Positions 1 through 11,776 of a DNA stretch of 64,000 nucleotides are shown piece by piece. Location of the stretch: NCBI GenBank assembly GCA_963854735.1, contig OY978104.1:620001-684000 (forward strand). Direction: 5' to 3'. Positions within the stretch are counted from its first letter, which is position 1; every line of letters starts with the position of its first letter. Below the pieces are notes generated by a model that was not told where the DNA came from, made no database searches, and saw nothing but the letters and a program-made list of their open reading frames with translations. Source of the DNA: Marvania coccoides (taxonomy: Eukaryota; Chlorophyta; Trebouxiophyceae; Chlorellales; Chlorellaceae). The translations under genes and the position numbers were made by a program.

Positions 1-882
1 CGTTTACGTTTGGGGTTGATGGCATGAGCAGAGCAAAATAATGGTTGATGGAAAATTTTGTTATTTTCTGTTCCTCGGTGCATTCATATCAAATTTATGA
101 TGCCACAACCATTGATCAAGCGAGAAATAGGGAAATGTCCTCCTCAAGCGAGAAATAGAGAAGTGCACACTTAGTGTGCACAAAAGCTTACTCCATTTTC
201 TTGATTTTAACTCGAACAAATCTGCATTTTAGGGGCTGTCCTACAGCATATATCAACTATTGCACTCCTGATTTGCGTTTTCACATTTTTTTTTAATTAT
301 TGGCATCAACTCAGGGTTCAGGCTGAGCGCCACCGCCTTCCAACAAGAGTGTTAATATCCCTGCGCTGTTAAATGTGGCTCTCTTTCTCTGGAGAAAAAT
401 TGATGGCCATTGAGTTTCTTCTTGATTCTTAATAAACAGCATACACTATTATTAAAGAACCTATAATAATAATAGTAACTTGGCGGAGCTATTTTTCTAA
501 AGCTGTTTGTGAACTTTACGTTCTTTTTCTACCATTTGGAGCTTCACATCTGCTTCAGCTGCAAACCTCGAGGGGGGTTGGGGGCCCAGGCAGTCAACTC
601 TTGCCAGCTGTCAGAGAGAGGAAAAAGGAGGGGAAAACGAAACTCGCTGCAAGGTAAAATATTTATTCACGGCATGCACAAGGCCTTCCAAAGAGTATCA
701 CCACTGAAAGTCGTTTTGGCGACATCTTCCTGCGGTTTTGTAACTGTAGCAGGTGGGATTAATCTATTATTTGCAGCTCTACCATAGCCCAAATACCTAT
801 TTTTTTCTTCTACCATCAGCCCTTTAAATGTAAATATGCGTTTCCGTTTTGGCTGCCAGCTCACCTGGGGTTCAGACGGAGA
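1..882. other. Intergenic, AT-rich; no gene seen
   Basis: No conserved coding sequence was recognised upstream of the PCMT start. There is an imperfect direct repeat (TCAAGCGAGAAATAG at 116-130 and again at 144-158) and a short palindrome (GTGCACAC, three bases, GTGTGCAC at about 163-181). Open frames around 509-999 look like chance readings and share nothing with known families. The last few hundred bases should hold the promoter and 5' UTR of the PCMT gene. Confidence 0.6.
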
Positions 883-2059
883 ATGTCTTGGACGGCTCAC
901 GGCGCCACCAATGAAGAGCTCATCGCCAACCTGGCCTCGCACAGCATCGTGAAAACGCCTGCCGTGATCCAAGCCATGGCAGAGGTGAGGAGCGGACATC
1001 TTCCTCCTACTTCTGCAAAATTTTGACGCTCCCTGTTAAATATTATTCAAATTTTGTTGGCAGACCGATAGAGGGCTGTACGTTGCCGACCCAGACCTGT
1101 CCTATCTCGACTCTCCCAGTCCCATCGGCTACTCTGCCACAATCTCAGCTCCCCACATGCATGGCTATGCCCTGGAGCTCTTGCACCAGCACCTCTGCCG
1201 ACCGGGAGCCCAGGTTTTGGACGTGGGCAGCGGTAGCGGCTACTTGAGCGCCGTTTTCGCGCGAATTGTGGCGCTGAATGACCCCCCTGGGCGGGTGGTA
1301 GGAATTGAGCACATCCCCCAGCTGGTTGAAACGGCGATGAGGAACGTGAGGAATGATGTGGGGCTGCACAGCCTCCTAGACTCTGGTATGTTGGTTGTTG
1401 GAGCAGAGAGAAGAGAGAGAAGAACTGCTGCATCTATGCACGCATTCATCCTCGTTTGTGGAGCCAATTTCTCAGCCCCTTAAAAGGCTTTTGCCCCTGA
1501 ATAAAATATAATTTGAATTCCACCCTTTTCCTTTGCATTGATGGAAATTTAAACTCGTCATTTCCATTATTGCGGTTTCAGCATCGAAATTAATTAGTTT
1601 TACCAGCCAACTACATATTCCCTCATTTTGTACGACAACTGCAGGCGCTCTGGCGTTGCACGTCGGCGACGGGTGGCAGGGATGGCCGCCGGGCTCGCAG
1701 TCCCCAACTTACGACGCAATACACGTTGGAGCAGCTGCCGCCAGCATCCCCAAGGCGCTGGTGGACCAGGCAAGCGGTTTTTTCCCTCGAACTTTTTCCA
1801 AATAATAACGTGCACATATTTTTGGTGCTGCAGTAGCCATAAAAGCAAGTGCTGACGAAGTTAACTTGTTTGTTCTATATGTATCTATGTGTAGTTAAAC
1901 GCAGGTGGCCGTATGGTGATTCCTGTGGGTCCAGAAGGCGCCGAGCAGCAGCTGGCAGTGGTCGATAAAAGGGCAGACGGCGGCATCCTGAGGCGAGACG
2001 CGATGGGCGTAGTGTATGTGCCGCTGACGACCAAAGAACGCCAGCTGGGCGGCCGTTAA
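883..2059 (+). CDS. PCMT: Protein-L-isoaspartate O-methyltransferase (PCMT)
   Basis: This enzyme repairs aged proteins by methylating L-isoaspartyl residues with S-adenosylmethionine. Four exons fit: 883-984, 1064-1385, 1645-1769 and 1895-2059, giving about 237 residues, the usual length. The N-terminus (ELIANLASHSIVKTPAVIQAM) matches the family start. Exon 2 carries the substrate loop ISAPHMH and the SAM motif LDVGSGSGYL near residues 86-95. Exon 3 has YDAIHVGAAA and exon 4 has GGRMVIPVGP and GVVYVPLT. The third intron appears to begin with GC (1770-1771, CAG|GCAAGC). The alternative GT at about 1776 also keeps frame but gives a poor donor and loses the conserved DQLxxGGR junction. An AATAAA lies just after the stop. 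No presequence is obvious, so a cytosolic location is likely. Confidence 0.95.
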
Positions 2060-2538
2060 AAATGAACTCATTGATTTTTGAAACGAATAGAACCACCAAT
2101 CAATAAAATCAGAGCTTTGATGTGATGCTTTTTGCTTGCATGTGCATATATTACACCAGCTTTACTCTGTGTATACACGTAGGGGTAGAATGCGAGACAC
2201 TGTTGAGGAGCATTTTCAACTGCCGGCGGCGAGGCGACCTTCATATGAGAGAGAACAAAAAGGCAGCAAGCGTGTGCATGGCGAGACGGGGGCCTCTGCA
2301 GCATCAAATGAGGCACCGCAATAACAAATCGTGAAAGACATGCCAGGTGTGAATTCTTTTTATCGATGACTACTCACTTTCTTCGCGTTGCTGCTACAAA
2401 TTTTCCTTTTTAGCTTTAGACACGTGTAAGGCGGACGTCAATCATTTTTTTGTACATTGCCATTTCCCTGCATCCGCCGCCCATCGCACATTGATCGGCG
2501 GTCAGTTTTATCTTGCACACATTTTTATTGGAGGAGAG
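2060..2538. other. Intergenic spacer PCMT-PGR5
   Basis: It holds the PCMT 3' end, including AATAAA at 2102-2107, and the PGR5 promoter and 5' UTR. Short open frames at 2122-2334 have no recognisable similarity and are treated as noise. Confidence 0.5.
2102..2107 (+). terminator. Probable polyadenylation signal of PCMT
   Basis: AATAAA lies 43 bases after the PCMT stop codon. The hexamer also occurs shortly after the stops of the pappalysin-like (17680), RecQ (38461) and Pumilio (56671) genes, which suggests this organism uses the AATAAA-type signal. Confidence 0.55.
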
Positions 2539-3200
2539 ATGGCAGTGGTTCTGGCAGCCACGCCGTGCTCCCGCGCCGCCTGCAGGGCGCAATTTCACGT
2601 TTCATCACGATGGACAACGAGGGCACAGGGTCTGGCTTCGACCTCGTCTTCGTTCGCGGCCCCAAATTTGAAGCTGACTACTGCGGCCAGTAGTCCACAG
2701 GAGCCCCAAGGTGGGTGGCCCAGCGCCCCAAAATAATCAATATTATCACATGGACACGATGCCTGAGGGATCGGGGCAGATCATGATCCGCTCTCTTGGG
2801 CTATTCGTTTTAATCTTTTTTCTCTACAGTATCAACTCTATCTACTATTCTTTGCGCAACACCCCTCTTTGACCGCGCAGGACGACAAAGCTTGGTCATT
2901 TATGCTGGAAACAAGGGCTCCACCGGCCCATTTGCGCCGGTGGTGGTGGTGGTGAGGAATGCCATGGGCACAAAGGAGTTCAACCAGTTCCGCGGCAAAG
3001 CCATCTCCTTGCATTCTCAGGGTAAGAAATACGCGTAGACGCGCCCCATTGCCCATCTATCGACTCACTGCCCTGTGCATTGTGCATTTATTGCAGTTAT
3101 CAAGGATTTTGGCAAGCAAATAGGGGCAGACAACAAACAGGTGCAGGGCCTCATTAGGCTGGCGAAAAAGAACGGAGAGAAGCTGGGCTTCCTTGCATGA
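2539..3200 (+). CDS. PGR5: PGR5, thylakoid cyclic electron flow protein
   Basis: PGR5 is the small stromal/thylakoid protein needed for antimycin-sensitive cyclic electron flow around photosystem I. Three exons (2539-2710, 2881-3021, 3097-3200) join in phase to about 138 residues. The first ~57 residues are rich in Ala, Ser and Arg and fit a chloroplast transit peptide. The mature part shows the family signatures GPFAPVVVVVRN, FNQFRGKAISLHSQVI and the C-terminal GLIRLAKKNGEKLGFLA. The start is the ATG in exon 1; a longer in-frame ATG at 2491 is possible but would put hydrophobic residues before the transit peptide. This gene is the clearest evidence that the organism is photosynthetic. Confidence 0.95.
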
Positions 3201-3580
3201 GGCCTTTGACGACGAATCCGCACCCCCACCAACGCCCGCTGCCGCGGCTATTCTTCATAATTTTTTACAGCGCCTGGCCGCTCTGCTCCCACGATGAATC
3301 AATTTTTTACTTGCTGCATAACTGAGAGAGAAAAGAGATATAATCTGAGTATAGAACCTCATTTTGCGTGGAGAGAGAGGCGCTGCCTCACTTGTTTTCC
3401 TTTCTTTTACAAACCCCCTTTCAATCTTTCTTCGTTTCCGTTTGTTCAATTATCAAAAAGATATTCTAGTCTGGCTGTTTTTTATATTTTCATTTTTCGC
3501 AATTGTTGAGACACATTTAATGCAACATTCATTCATTTATAATGAAAGGATCAGGAGAGTCGTTGAAAATCATCTCAATT
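3201..3580. other. Convergent 3' spacer PGR5 / C1D
   Basis: Both flanking genes end here, tail to tail. The sequence is AT-rich and low in complexity. Short open frames on both strands show no family features. Confidence 0.5.
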
Positions 3581-4324
3581 TTAGTTTCCTCCTCCAGGCG
3601 CTGGCTGATTCGCCTCTGCCAGCGTCTCCTGCAAAAACGTAAGCGCCGCATCCTTATGACTCTCTTTCTTCTTCTTCGTCTTTCCTCCGCTGCTGGGCCC
3701 GCTTTGCACGTCCTCCACAGCCCTCTTTCTTGCTGCAGCCGCCGCCTCTCCCACCCTTTTCAACGCCTCGCGACTCTCCGGCACCGCTGCAGCGATGAAC
3801 CTGTTCATCGCCGCCACGTCAACCTGTAATGTCGGCTTTGAGTTTTTCAATTCTTGTGTCGCCACCGCTTTGCGGACTTTCTTGTCGTACTGGGCGATGC
3901 GTTTGAGCTCCATTTTGAACGAGTGCTCCTCGGGATCGACGCCCTTGGACTTGAGGAAGAGCTGGAACAGAGAGGCGGCGGCCTGGGCCAGCGCCAAGTG
4001 AACCTGAGCTCGTTGCAGCGGGTCCATCTGCAATTGTAGGGAAACAAATGTTAGCTTTGAGGCCCTGATGGACTCGACGCGCGTGTAAAATGCAGTTTAC
4101 GGTGTTTTAATGAGGAAACACGCACTTCAGAGTCTAGTTCTTTTGAAGATTTGCCAAGAAATAGCTGCAAGGCCGCCTTCAGGCCACCCACAGTTTCCTG
4201 CACATATAAAAAAATGGCGTGTGCTACTTAATTTATATAAATTTGATCTGAAATCGTAGCTACAAGTCAAACACACCTGCATCTTTTGCATCTGCATCTG
4301 AACATCTCCTGGAAGCGGTTCCAT
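3581..4324 (-). CDS. C1D / Rrp47 (Lrp1)-like exosome cofactor
   Basis: Members of the Sas10/Utp3/C1D family bind RNA and assist the nuclear exosome in rRNA and snoRNA maturation. Three exons on the minus strand (4324-4277, 4197-4126, 4027-3581) give about 188 residues. The core reads DPLQRAQVHLALAQAAASLF, then KSKGVDPEEHSFKMELKRI and a YDKKVRKA segment, which is the typical C1D pattern. The C-terminus is basic (KKKKESHK), fitting nucleic-acid binding. The N-terminus is Gln/Met-rich. The family is well supported. Which member it is (C1D or Rrp47) cannot be separated from sequence alone, since they are orthologous names. Confidence 0.85.
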
Positions 4325-4551
4325 GGCGGGCGCACACTTGTTTTTATTTTGATAGTGATATATTTGTGTAAAATAACTGGCATTCGGCGTTAACGAGCTC
4401 CATTTTTAACTTTCTTTCGATGTTATTATTTGAACACGCGAAATCTCAAATTTTTGTCGTCGACAAGCATTATATAGTTTTTAAGATACGCGATAGTACA
4501 TTTGCGACATTCTCTGTATCTATAACTTCACAACTGCAATTTTTGGTCTAG

Positions 4552-7500
4552 ATGGACACTTCTAAACAGCAGGCACGTCCCTTTCTGCTCCCTCATCTTG
4601 TTCTGCAATATTTTCGCCCTTAATTTATTGAAATCACGGCGACATTGGTCGACACCTCCCTTCTCTTGCCTGCCTAGGGCATGAAACATTTTCATCCAAA
4701 CTTTACTCCCATGTTCCTCACTCTCTCACTCCTCCTTTTGCTCCCAACAGGATGCCGCATCTCCACCTACTTCCGACGCCCGCGCTGCAGCCCCCACGGA
4801 GCTCTCAGCTGAGGAAGTGGTGGCGCTCCGCTCCGGCGATGTCCTTCTACGCCACACCATCCTAAAGAGCGACCATTTCCCGGGGTGCCAAAACACGCGG
4901 CTGTCTCCGCTGCTCGACGGTGCACCCAACTACCGCCAAGTCCCTGACCTTCCAGTCTACGGCGTTGCTATTCCTACAGTCTCCGGCCTTCGCACCGTCC
5001 TCGACCGTTTGGGCGCCGGCACAGGGCGCAAAGTGCTGTGGCACAACCTCCGAGAAGAGCCAGTCCTGTACGTCAATGGCCGGCCCTTTGTGTGCCGGCA
5101 GGCGGACAAGCCTTTTGCAAATTTGGTGAGCTGTAAATCCTGGGTATATATATTTTAAATTATATGGTTGTTTTTAGTGTTTTTATGTGTGTTTTTGAAC
5201 GAAATTGTTTGCAGGAGTACACGGGCATTGACAGGCACAGAGTGGAGGACATGGAGGCGCGGCTGAAGGCGGATGTGCTGGCAGAGGCTGAGATGTACGG
5301 AGGGTCGGTGATGGTGGCGCACGAAGACGACAATTTTCAGGTGGTGGAAGACTGGGAGCCGGTGACAGAAGTGGACGTACTGACGCCTGCAGAAGTCTAC
5401 GAAGAGTTGATAAAAGATGGCTACGTGAGTAGCAGTAGCAGAAGAGAATCATTTCTTTCCCAATACTTTTCACTCACGAGAACTCATTTTTTGAGTTTTT
5501 TGAGTTGCATATTCGTGATTAATTTGATGTATTGGCTCAAATGTGGATTGGAATTTCTATTTATGTAGGACGTGGACTATCTGCGCGTGCCTGTGACCGA
5601 CGAAAAGGCGCCAAAAGGCGACGACATTGAAGTCCTTGTGTCCCGCTGCTGGGCGCCCCCTGAGGGCGCTGCGCTGGTGTTCAACTGCCAAATGGGGCGG
5701 GGACGCACCACAACGGGCATGATTATCGGCTGCTTGCTGCATTTGCGGCGCGTGCAAGGGACTTTAGCCCCCCCACCAGCGGAACCGCTACAAAATTTGC
5801 CGCAGTGGTATGTGGCCGCTCCTGAGGGCCTCAGCCCCCGGCCTGGCGGCAGCCACGCCTTCTTATTGGCCACTTCTGGGTGCTTAGATGAGGTGGAGCT
5901 GAAGAGCGGCGGCTACGCTGTTATTCGCAGTTTACTGCGGGCGTTGGAGCGGGGGAAAGAGGCCAAAGAAGCGCTGGATCTGGTGCTGGACGCATGCTCG
6001 GCGATGCAAAACCTGCGGGAGGCGATCGCCAGTTACCGAACGAAGCTGTTTTATGAGGCCAACGACATGCGGAGACAGTCCCTGATGGAGGTATGACAAG
6101 AACATTTTTTCATCGTAGAAATTTCATCATCGAAATTTCGTGGTTATTTTTATCTTTCTTTCATTCCCCTTACTAATAAATCGATCAAAATGATTCGAGA
6201 GCTACTGCTCTCCCAAAATATGAGATTTCCCCACACTAATAAAATAATAAATTATCCTCATAACCACAAAAACTAGTTTTTCTCGCCGTTGCCATCCCAA
6301 CCCGACCACCTCGCTGTCTATTTTTTCCGCCGCAGGTGTCCCTGGAGTACCTGGATCGGTACTACGTCCTTGTGGTGTTCGCTGCCTATCTAGACGACCC
6401 TTCTTTTTCCCCTGGCTCCCCCGACCACTCGGCTTTCGAAGCTTGGAACGCCGCTCGGCCAGAACTGCAGGGCATCCTGCAGCGCCTGCTGCGGTCCAAC
6501 CCGCTGGCGGCGCTCGCGCTGGACCGCGCGGGGTCTCCCGGCGCCGCCGCCGCCACTGCCGCGAAGGAGCTGACTGCAGCAGCAGGAGAAGACGAAGTTT
6601 CCGAGGAAGAAGAAATTTTGGCGCATCGGGATGGCTCTGTGCTGGGCCCCCGCACCATTTTGAAGCAGGACCACTTCCCAGGGTGTCAAAGCGCGCGCCT
6701 GCCCGCGCTCGTTTCTGGCGCACCCAATTTTCGCGGGGTTCCAGGCGACGAAATTCGAGTTTTTGGCGGCGCCATCGCCACCGCAGATGGGGTGCGCAGG
6801 GTGCTGGACTGGGTGGGGGCGGGGCCGGAGGGCACAGCTGGAAGCACTGGTAGCGCCGCGGTGTGGCATATGATGAGGGAGGAGCCCGTGGTGTACCTTT
6901 GTGGCCAGCCCTACGTCCTTCGTGAAGAAAGCCGCCCCTTCAAAAATCTGCTGGAGTACCGTGGCATCGCGGCCGATCGGCTGGACCAGATGGAGCAGCG
7001 CTTGCGCAACGACATCATAGACGAAGCTTCCAAGGAGGGTGGCCGCATCTTGGCAACGTTGGAGGTAACTGGCGATGGCGGGGACGGCCGCAGTTTAAAA
7101 CAGGAGTACGTGGCGGTTCCTGGGCCAGAGGCGGTGGCCACCCCCCGCCAGGTCTTTCGGGCGCTGCAGGAGGAGGGGTACCGCGTCACGTTCTTGCGGA
7201 TCCCTCTCACCGACGGTACGTGCCCCCGGCCGAAAGACTTCGACGCCTTTTACTCTGCGGCGGCGGCGGCGGGCCCGACAGATGCGCTGATTTACAGCTG
7301 CCAGCTGGGGGGAGGGCGCACCACCACGGGAATGGCCATAGGCACGCTGCTGCGCATGCACCTGAATGGAGCGGAGCTGCCGCTCGCTTCTGAGATGGAA
7401 CGCGCGGAAACGCTGGAGCGGCTGGATGAAGACCTGGGGGGGACTTCCCCTCGTGGAGGGTCAGATGACGAGGACGAGGAGCAGTACAGGCGACGGAGAA

Positions 7501-10050
7501 GAAAGTCTATGGACCCGAGAACAGTATCGGCTGCGGTGCTGGCGGCGCGGGCGAAAGAGGAGGAAGAAGCGGCTGCGTTCGACCCAGAGGCGAAGAACCT
7601 GCAAGAGGGGGAGTACGTGGGCATGCGGCGGTTCACCCGCACGCTGGAGCGCGGCGCAGACGCCAAGGCGGAGGTTGATTCTGTGGTCGACGCGTGCGGG
7701 GTGTTGATCAACTTGCGTACTTCCATTATGCGGTACCGCCGGCCCAAGCGGCTGCAGCGCTTCTTCCGACCCGAGATTCAGGCCCGCCACAGCGCGTTTC
7801 AGCGGGGCTCAGCCTATCTAGAGCGATATTGCATGCTGGTCGTATTCTCGGCCTACCTGCGCCAGTGCCGCCACCGCGGGCGGCGCATGACGTTTGAGGA
7901 GTGGCTGTCGGCGCGCCCCGACGTCGCAGCGGCCCGAGAAGCCCTGCATCAGAACCCTGCCGGTGCTTTGGCTCCCGTCCCTTCAGTCGCCGCCTTCACC
8001 ATCAGTCCGGCCAAAGGAGGGCTGTCCTCCTTCACCGACGTGTCCTTTTCCACCACCCCCGGCCGCAACGTGCCCCCCGACGAACAGCGCCGCGTGCTGC
8101 TGCGCAGGAAGGGGTCCACCGTCGGCCGCCGTTCCATTCTCAAATCTTTCACTGTGGTGGGGCGTGGGCCCGCTGGGGCGCCCCCCGTTCCCTCCGAGCT
8201 GCGCCTGGAGGGCATCACCGACTGCCGCCGCGCCCTGGGGCTGCCCGTGCTGACGGCTGGCAACGCTTCAGTAGACGGCCTGCGGCGCCTGCTGGGCGTG
8301 CTGGGTGCGCGCCCCAACGGCCCCGCCCACGTCATCATTACCGACCTCAGGGAGGAGCTTGTGCTGTATGTGAACGGCGTGGCGTACCTCAGGAGGGAGC
8401 TAGAAATGCCGGCAGCAGCTCTGCATCACGCGGGCATTCAGGCGAGTAGTAATTAAGTAGGCAGAAGTAATGGTTTAATAATGATGAAAAGGGGGAGAAA
8501 TGGTACAGTTTTGATGAATTTTAGGATGGGAATGTATCAGTGCTAGAAACAAATTTAAAAATACAATTTGATGCAAGTGTGATAATGTACCCTCATGTGT
8601 TTTCCATTTTCGTTGAAATCCATGCAGGCGGCGAAACTGGAAGACCTGGAGCGCAGGCTGCGGGCAGACATGCTCACTGAGGCCATCTCATGGGGCGGCA
8701 GAGTGCTGCTGCACCGAGAGGTGGAAAGCGAAGGCCCTGCCCCTGCGCAGCCCCACCCGAGCCAGCCTGACGTCAGCCTGGTGCAAGCTGCAGCGCCAGC
8801 GCCAGCTAATGACGGCAGCGTGGAGGATATTACCAAGACAACTATCTACCAGAGTACCGCCCAGGTGGCAGCCTTTTGGGAGCTCACTGGGGACGTGGGG
8901 GACATCGACACGGTGAGTAGTTTCAAAAATCTGATGCAAATTTCGTTATTTCCATGTTATTTTAACGCCTTTTCACAATTTTGAAAGAGGGAAATCAGTA
9001 CATCCCCGTCGTTTTTGTGGCCCTTCCTCATGCCTCAATATTCTTGCTTCATCTATGAAAAACAACCATTTTCCTGTTTCTCATCTTTTTGTACTACTGC
9101 TCCCGCCTCCTCCAGGGCATGTGCACCCCTGCCGAGGTGTTTGTGGGCCTTGCAGCGGAGGGCTACCAGATCAGTTATCGCCGAGTTCCCCTCTCCCGCG
9201 AACGCACCCCCCAGGCCGCAGACCTCGACCACCTCCACGCCCAAATCTCCAGCTACCCCGGCGGCAAGCGCCCCACCTACCTCTTCATATCGCGGACCGC
9301 TTCTGGCAGCTCCGCTCGATTTGCCGCCGCTGCAGCCTGCGTGGCTCACCTCACAGCGGACGGCGTGAGCCCCCGATCCGCCGCTGCGGTATCCCCTGCG
9401 GTGCACATCCCGGGGGCGCCCTGCCACCCGCCGCCGCACAGCGGCGAGGCCGCTGCATTTGAAGAAAAAGAAAAGGCGGCGGCGCTCTCAAGTTCAGCGC
9501 CCAGCGGAATTTCGCCGCTGGCGGCGCGCGCGCGGGGGTCCGCGGCTACTTTGATGCGGAATGACTCGGATTTGAGCGACCTGGTGCGGTCGGTGCAGGC
9601 GGGCGAGTACCGAGGTGTCATGAATCTGTGCCGAGTGCTGCCTGGCGGCTCGGAGGCAAAAGCTGCGGTGGACGAGGCGATCGACGCCTGCGCGCCCATT
9701 GGCAACCTGCGGGAGGACATCCTCAAGTGCAAGCAAGCCACAGAGAGTGAGTTGTGATGCCCAATATTCTGTTTATCATATCTTTTATTTTACATTTTAT
9801 CGTTTCAAACTAACATTTTTCAATTTTTGACTTATTTTTTCTCCTCTACGCCTTTTTGCCAGGCGATGAATCTGTGGATCCCAGCGTGACGGTGGCCGCC
9901 CGCCGCCTGGGCCTGCATTACCTCACACGCTATGCGTTCCTCATTGCTTTCCGGGCCTTTCTGGACAGCCGCTCGCGGGGGCCCTTCAGCGAGTGGGTGG
10001 ACCAGCGCCGTGAGATCTCCTACCTGCTTTGGAACCTGGAACTGACATAA
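4552..10050 (+). CDS. PALD1-like: Paladin-type multidomain phosphatase-like protein
   Basis: About 1445 residues from eight exons (4552-4572, 4751-5125, 5215-5424, 5569-6090, 6336-8441, 8628-8912, 9116-9746, 9863-10050). The protein repeats one module three times. Each copy starts RxGxVLxxxTILKxDHFPGC or a variant, then has VWHxxREEPVVYxxGxPYVLR, a coiled EDMEARLKADVLAEA segment and a Cys-based phosphatase loop. The loop is NCQMGRGRTTTGM in copy 1 (Cys ~242) and SCQLGGGRTTTGM in copy 2 (Cys ~698). In copy 3 the Cys is gone (ISRTASGSSAR, about 9290-9330). Paladins are related to phytase-like and dual-specificity phosphatases; their substrate is uncertain. Intron 5 needs a GC donor at 8442. The tiny first exon, with another GC donor at 4573, is tentative. 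Confidence 0.88.
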
Positions 10051-10832
10051 TTATTTTTTTAACATATATACATATATTCACAACATGAAAGAAGCGGTGA
10101 ATTCACTGCATGGACCGCGTGAAGGCCTTTTTTTTATTTGATGAAGTCGCTGAGAGTATAATTTTGGTGTGAAATGAGGATGTTTTTTGCCTTTTTCATG
10201 ATGCACTGCCCATTCGTACATTTTTGGGGTCATAGGCAGCTGAGCTCAGCAGAACCGCTTTGTAACGTGGCAATGGCTGTATGGTGGTGCTGGAAAGCTG
10301 CACGAAACGGATTTGGGGAGTGGTCTTGGCTGGAAGGGCCTGGCTTGGAAAGCAGTAAGAATGGTTGCGGGCAGAAATATTTTTTTTTGCGGAGACTTTC
10401 ATTTGGCAAGAAACCTAAAGGGGTGGATTTTATCATTTATCCATTTATTGCATCAGATTTGCGTTATAGCTCCGATCCGCCAAATTGAGAACAACAGGCG
10501 GCTCGATTGCTCGCCCACTCAGTTTTCCAAATCAAATCGTTACAATTGGGCCGCAAGATTATATCTTTCTCTCAACAAGCAGCGTGCATCGAGCAAGCTA
10601 TGCCTATTACCTTTATCGCAGTAGTTTAAACGTTACGAACTCTTGAATTACTCTACTAATTTCAAATTGTCGTTCTCCGTTTTTATCAAATAATCGTATT
10701 TGTTGGCCATCTACTTGCATTCTTCTACACCTTCAAGACCTCACATATACATTTTCCATCACATACATCGCCGCCCCCTTTTCTATCAATATCATTCGTC
10801 CCAACACTTGAGTTGCATTTCATTTTCAAACG
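10051..10832. other. Intergenic, no gene recognised
   Basis: AT-rich spacer between the paladin-like gene and the methyltransferase-like gene. Open frames at 10174-10624 on both strands are short, biased by composition, and lack any recognisable motif. The 3' UTR of the first gene and the promoter of the next should be here. Confidence 0.5.
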
Positions 10833-11776
10833 ATGTTCGCGTGGAAGCACCCCCAGATGCGGCGACGAGCCCGTCTGTTGACCTCCAAGCACAAACGCCA
10901 GTGGCAGATCGCCGCCGTCCTCACCGCGACCTTCACCCTCCTCTACTTCACAAACCTCCGCAGCTCTGCCTGGCGCCCAAACCTCAACGAGGTGCTCCCG
11001 TACCTGCGCGCCCACGCCGCCACCATCGCATCCGACGAGCAGCTCACCCGCGTGTGCGAGCGCACCCCTTTTGGCGAGGGGTGGGGCGCTCACACCCTGT
11101 GCAACCTGAAACCTACCTACCCATGCACGTTCTTTTCTTTTGGTATTTCCACTGACTACACTTTCGACTCCGACCTCGCCACCAAGTGGGGCTGCCGCGG
11201 CTTCGCTGCGGACCCCACCATCGTGCACCCATCTCAGCTGCACCCCATGGTGACCTTCCACAACGTGGGCGCCAAAATGCTGCATGAATCGGGCATTCCC
11301 CGCTGGTGGTCCACCAGCGTGCCCGCGCTGAAGAAGTTCCTCAACGTCACGCACCTGTCGATCCTCAAGATGGACTGGTAAGAACCGATTTATTTATTTA
11401 TTTTCCGACTGGCGTTTTTTTTGGCAAAAAGTTGACTTTTTGTTGTTGTTGTTTCGTGTTGTGATGCAGTGAGGGTTGCGAGTACTCGCTCGCCAAAGAC
11501 GTGCTCCTGGAGGACCCGAAGTTCTTCCACAACGTTGGCCAGTTTGCTGTGGAGATTCACGTTAGCAAAGTGTGGCTCAACGACGATGAGACGCTGTACG
11601 CGTTCGGAAAGCTGCTGAAAATTCTGGATGAAGCTGGTCTGAAGCTGCAAGATGCCAAGATTACGAGTTGCGCCAACGTGGACGAGGCTGCGGGCTGCAT
11701 GGATCTGGTTAAAGAAATTGGGCTGCCCTGCGGTAACGCCAATAGTTGCCACAACTTCCTATTTGCTCGCTATTAA
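10833..11776 (+). CDS. Type II membrane methyltransferase-like protein (METTL24/FkbM-like)
   Basis: Two exons (10833-11377, 11470-11776) give about 283 residues. A short basic N-terminus (MRRRARLLTSKHKRQ) precedes one membrane segment near residues 23-41, so the catalytic part should face the secretory lumen. The lumenal part has YTFDSDLATKWGCRGFAADP, resembling the SAM-binding start of FkbM-type methyltransferases. LKMDCEGCEY spans the splice junction and corresponds to the conserved KxDxEGxE motif. EIHVSKVW and a Cys-rich end follow. The substrate is unknown; related metazoan METTL24 proteins are also poorly characterised. Both splice sites are canonical and the frame is kept. Confidence 0.75.

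Noticed and set aside
10174..10624. Small ORFs downstream of the paladin-like gene
   Set aside because: Short, AT-biased and overlapping in several frames, with no recognisable features.
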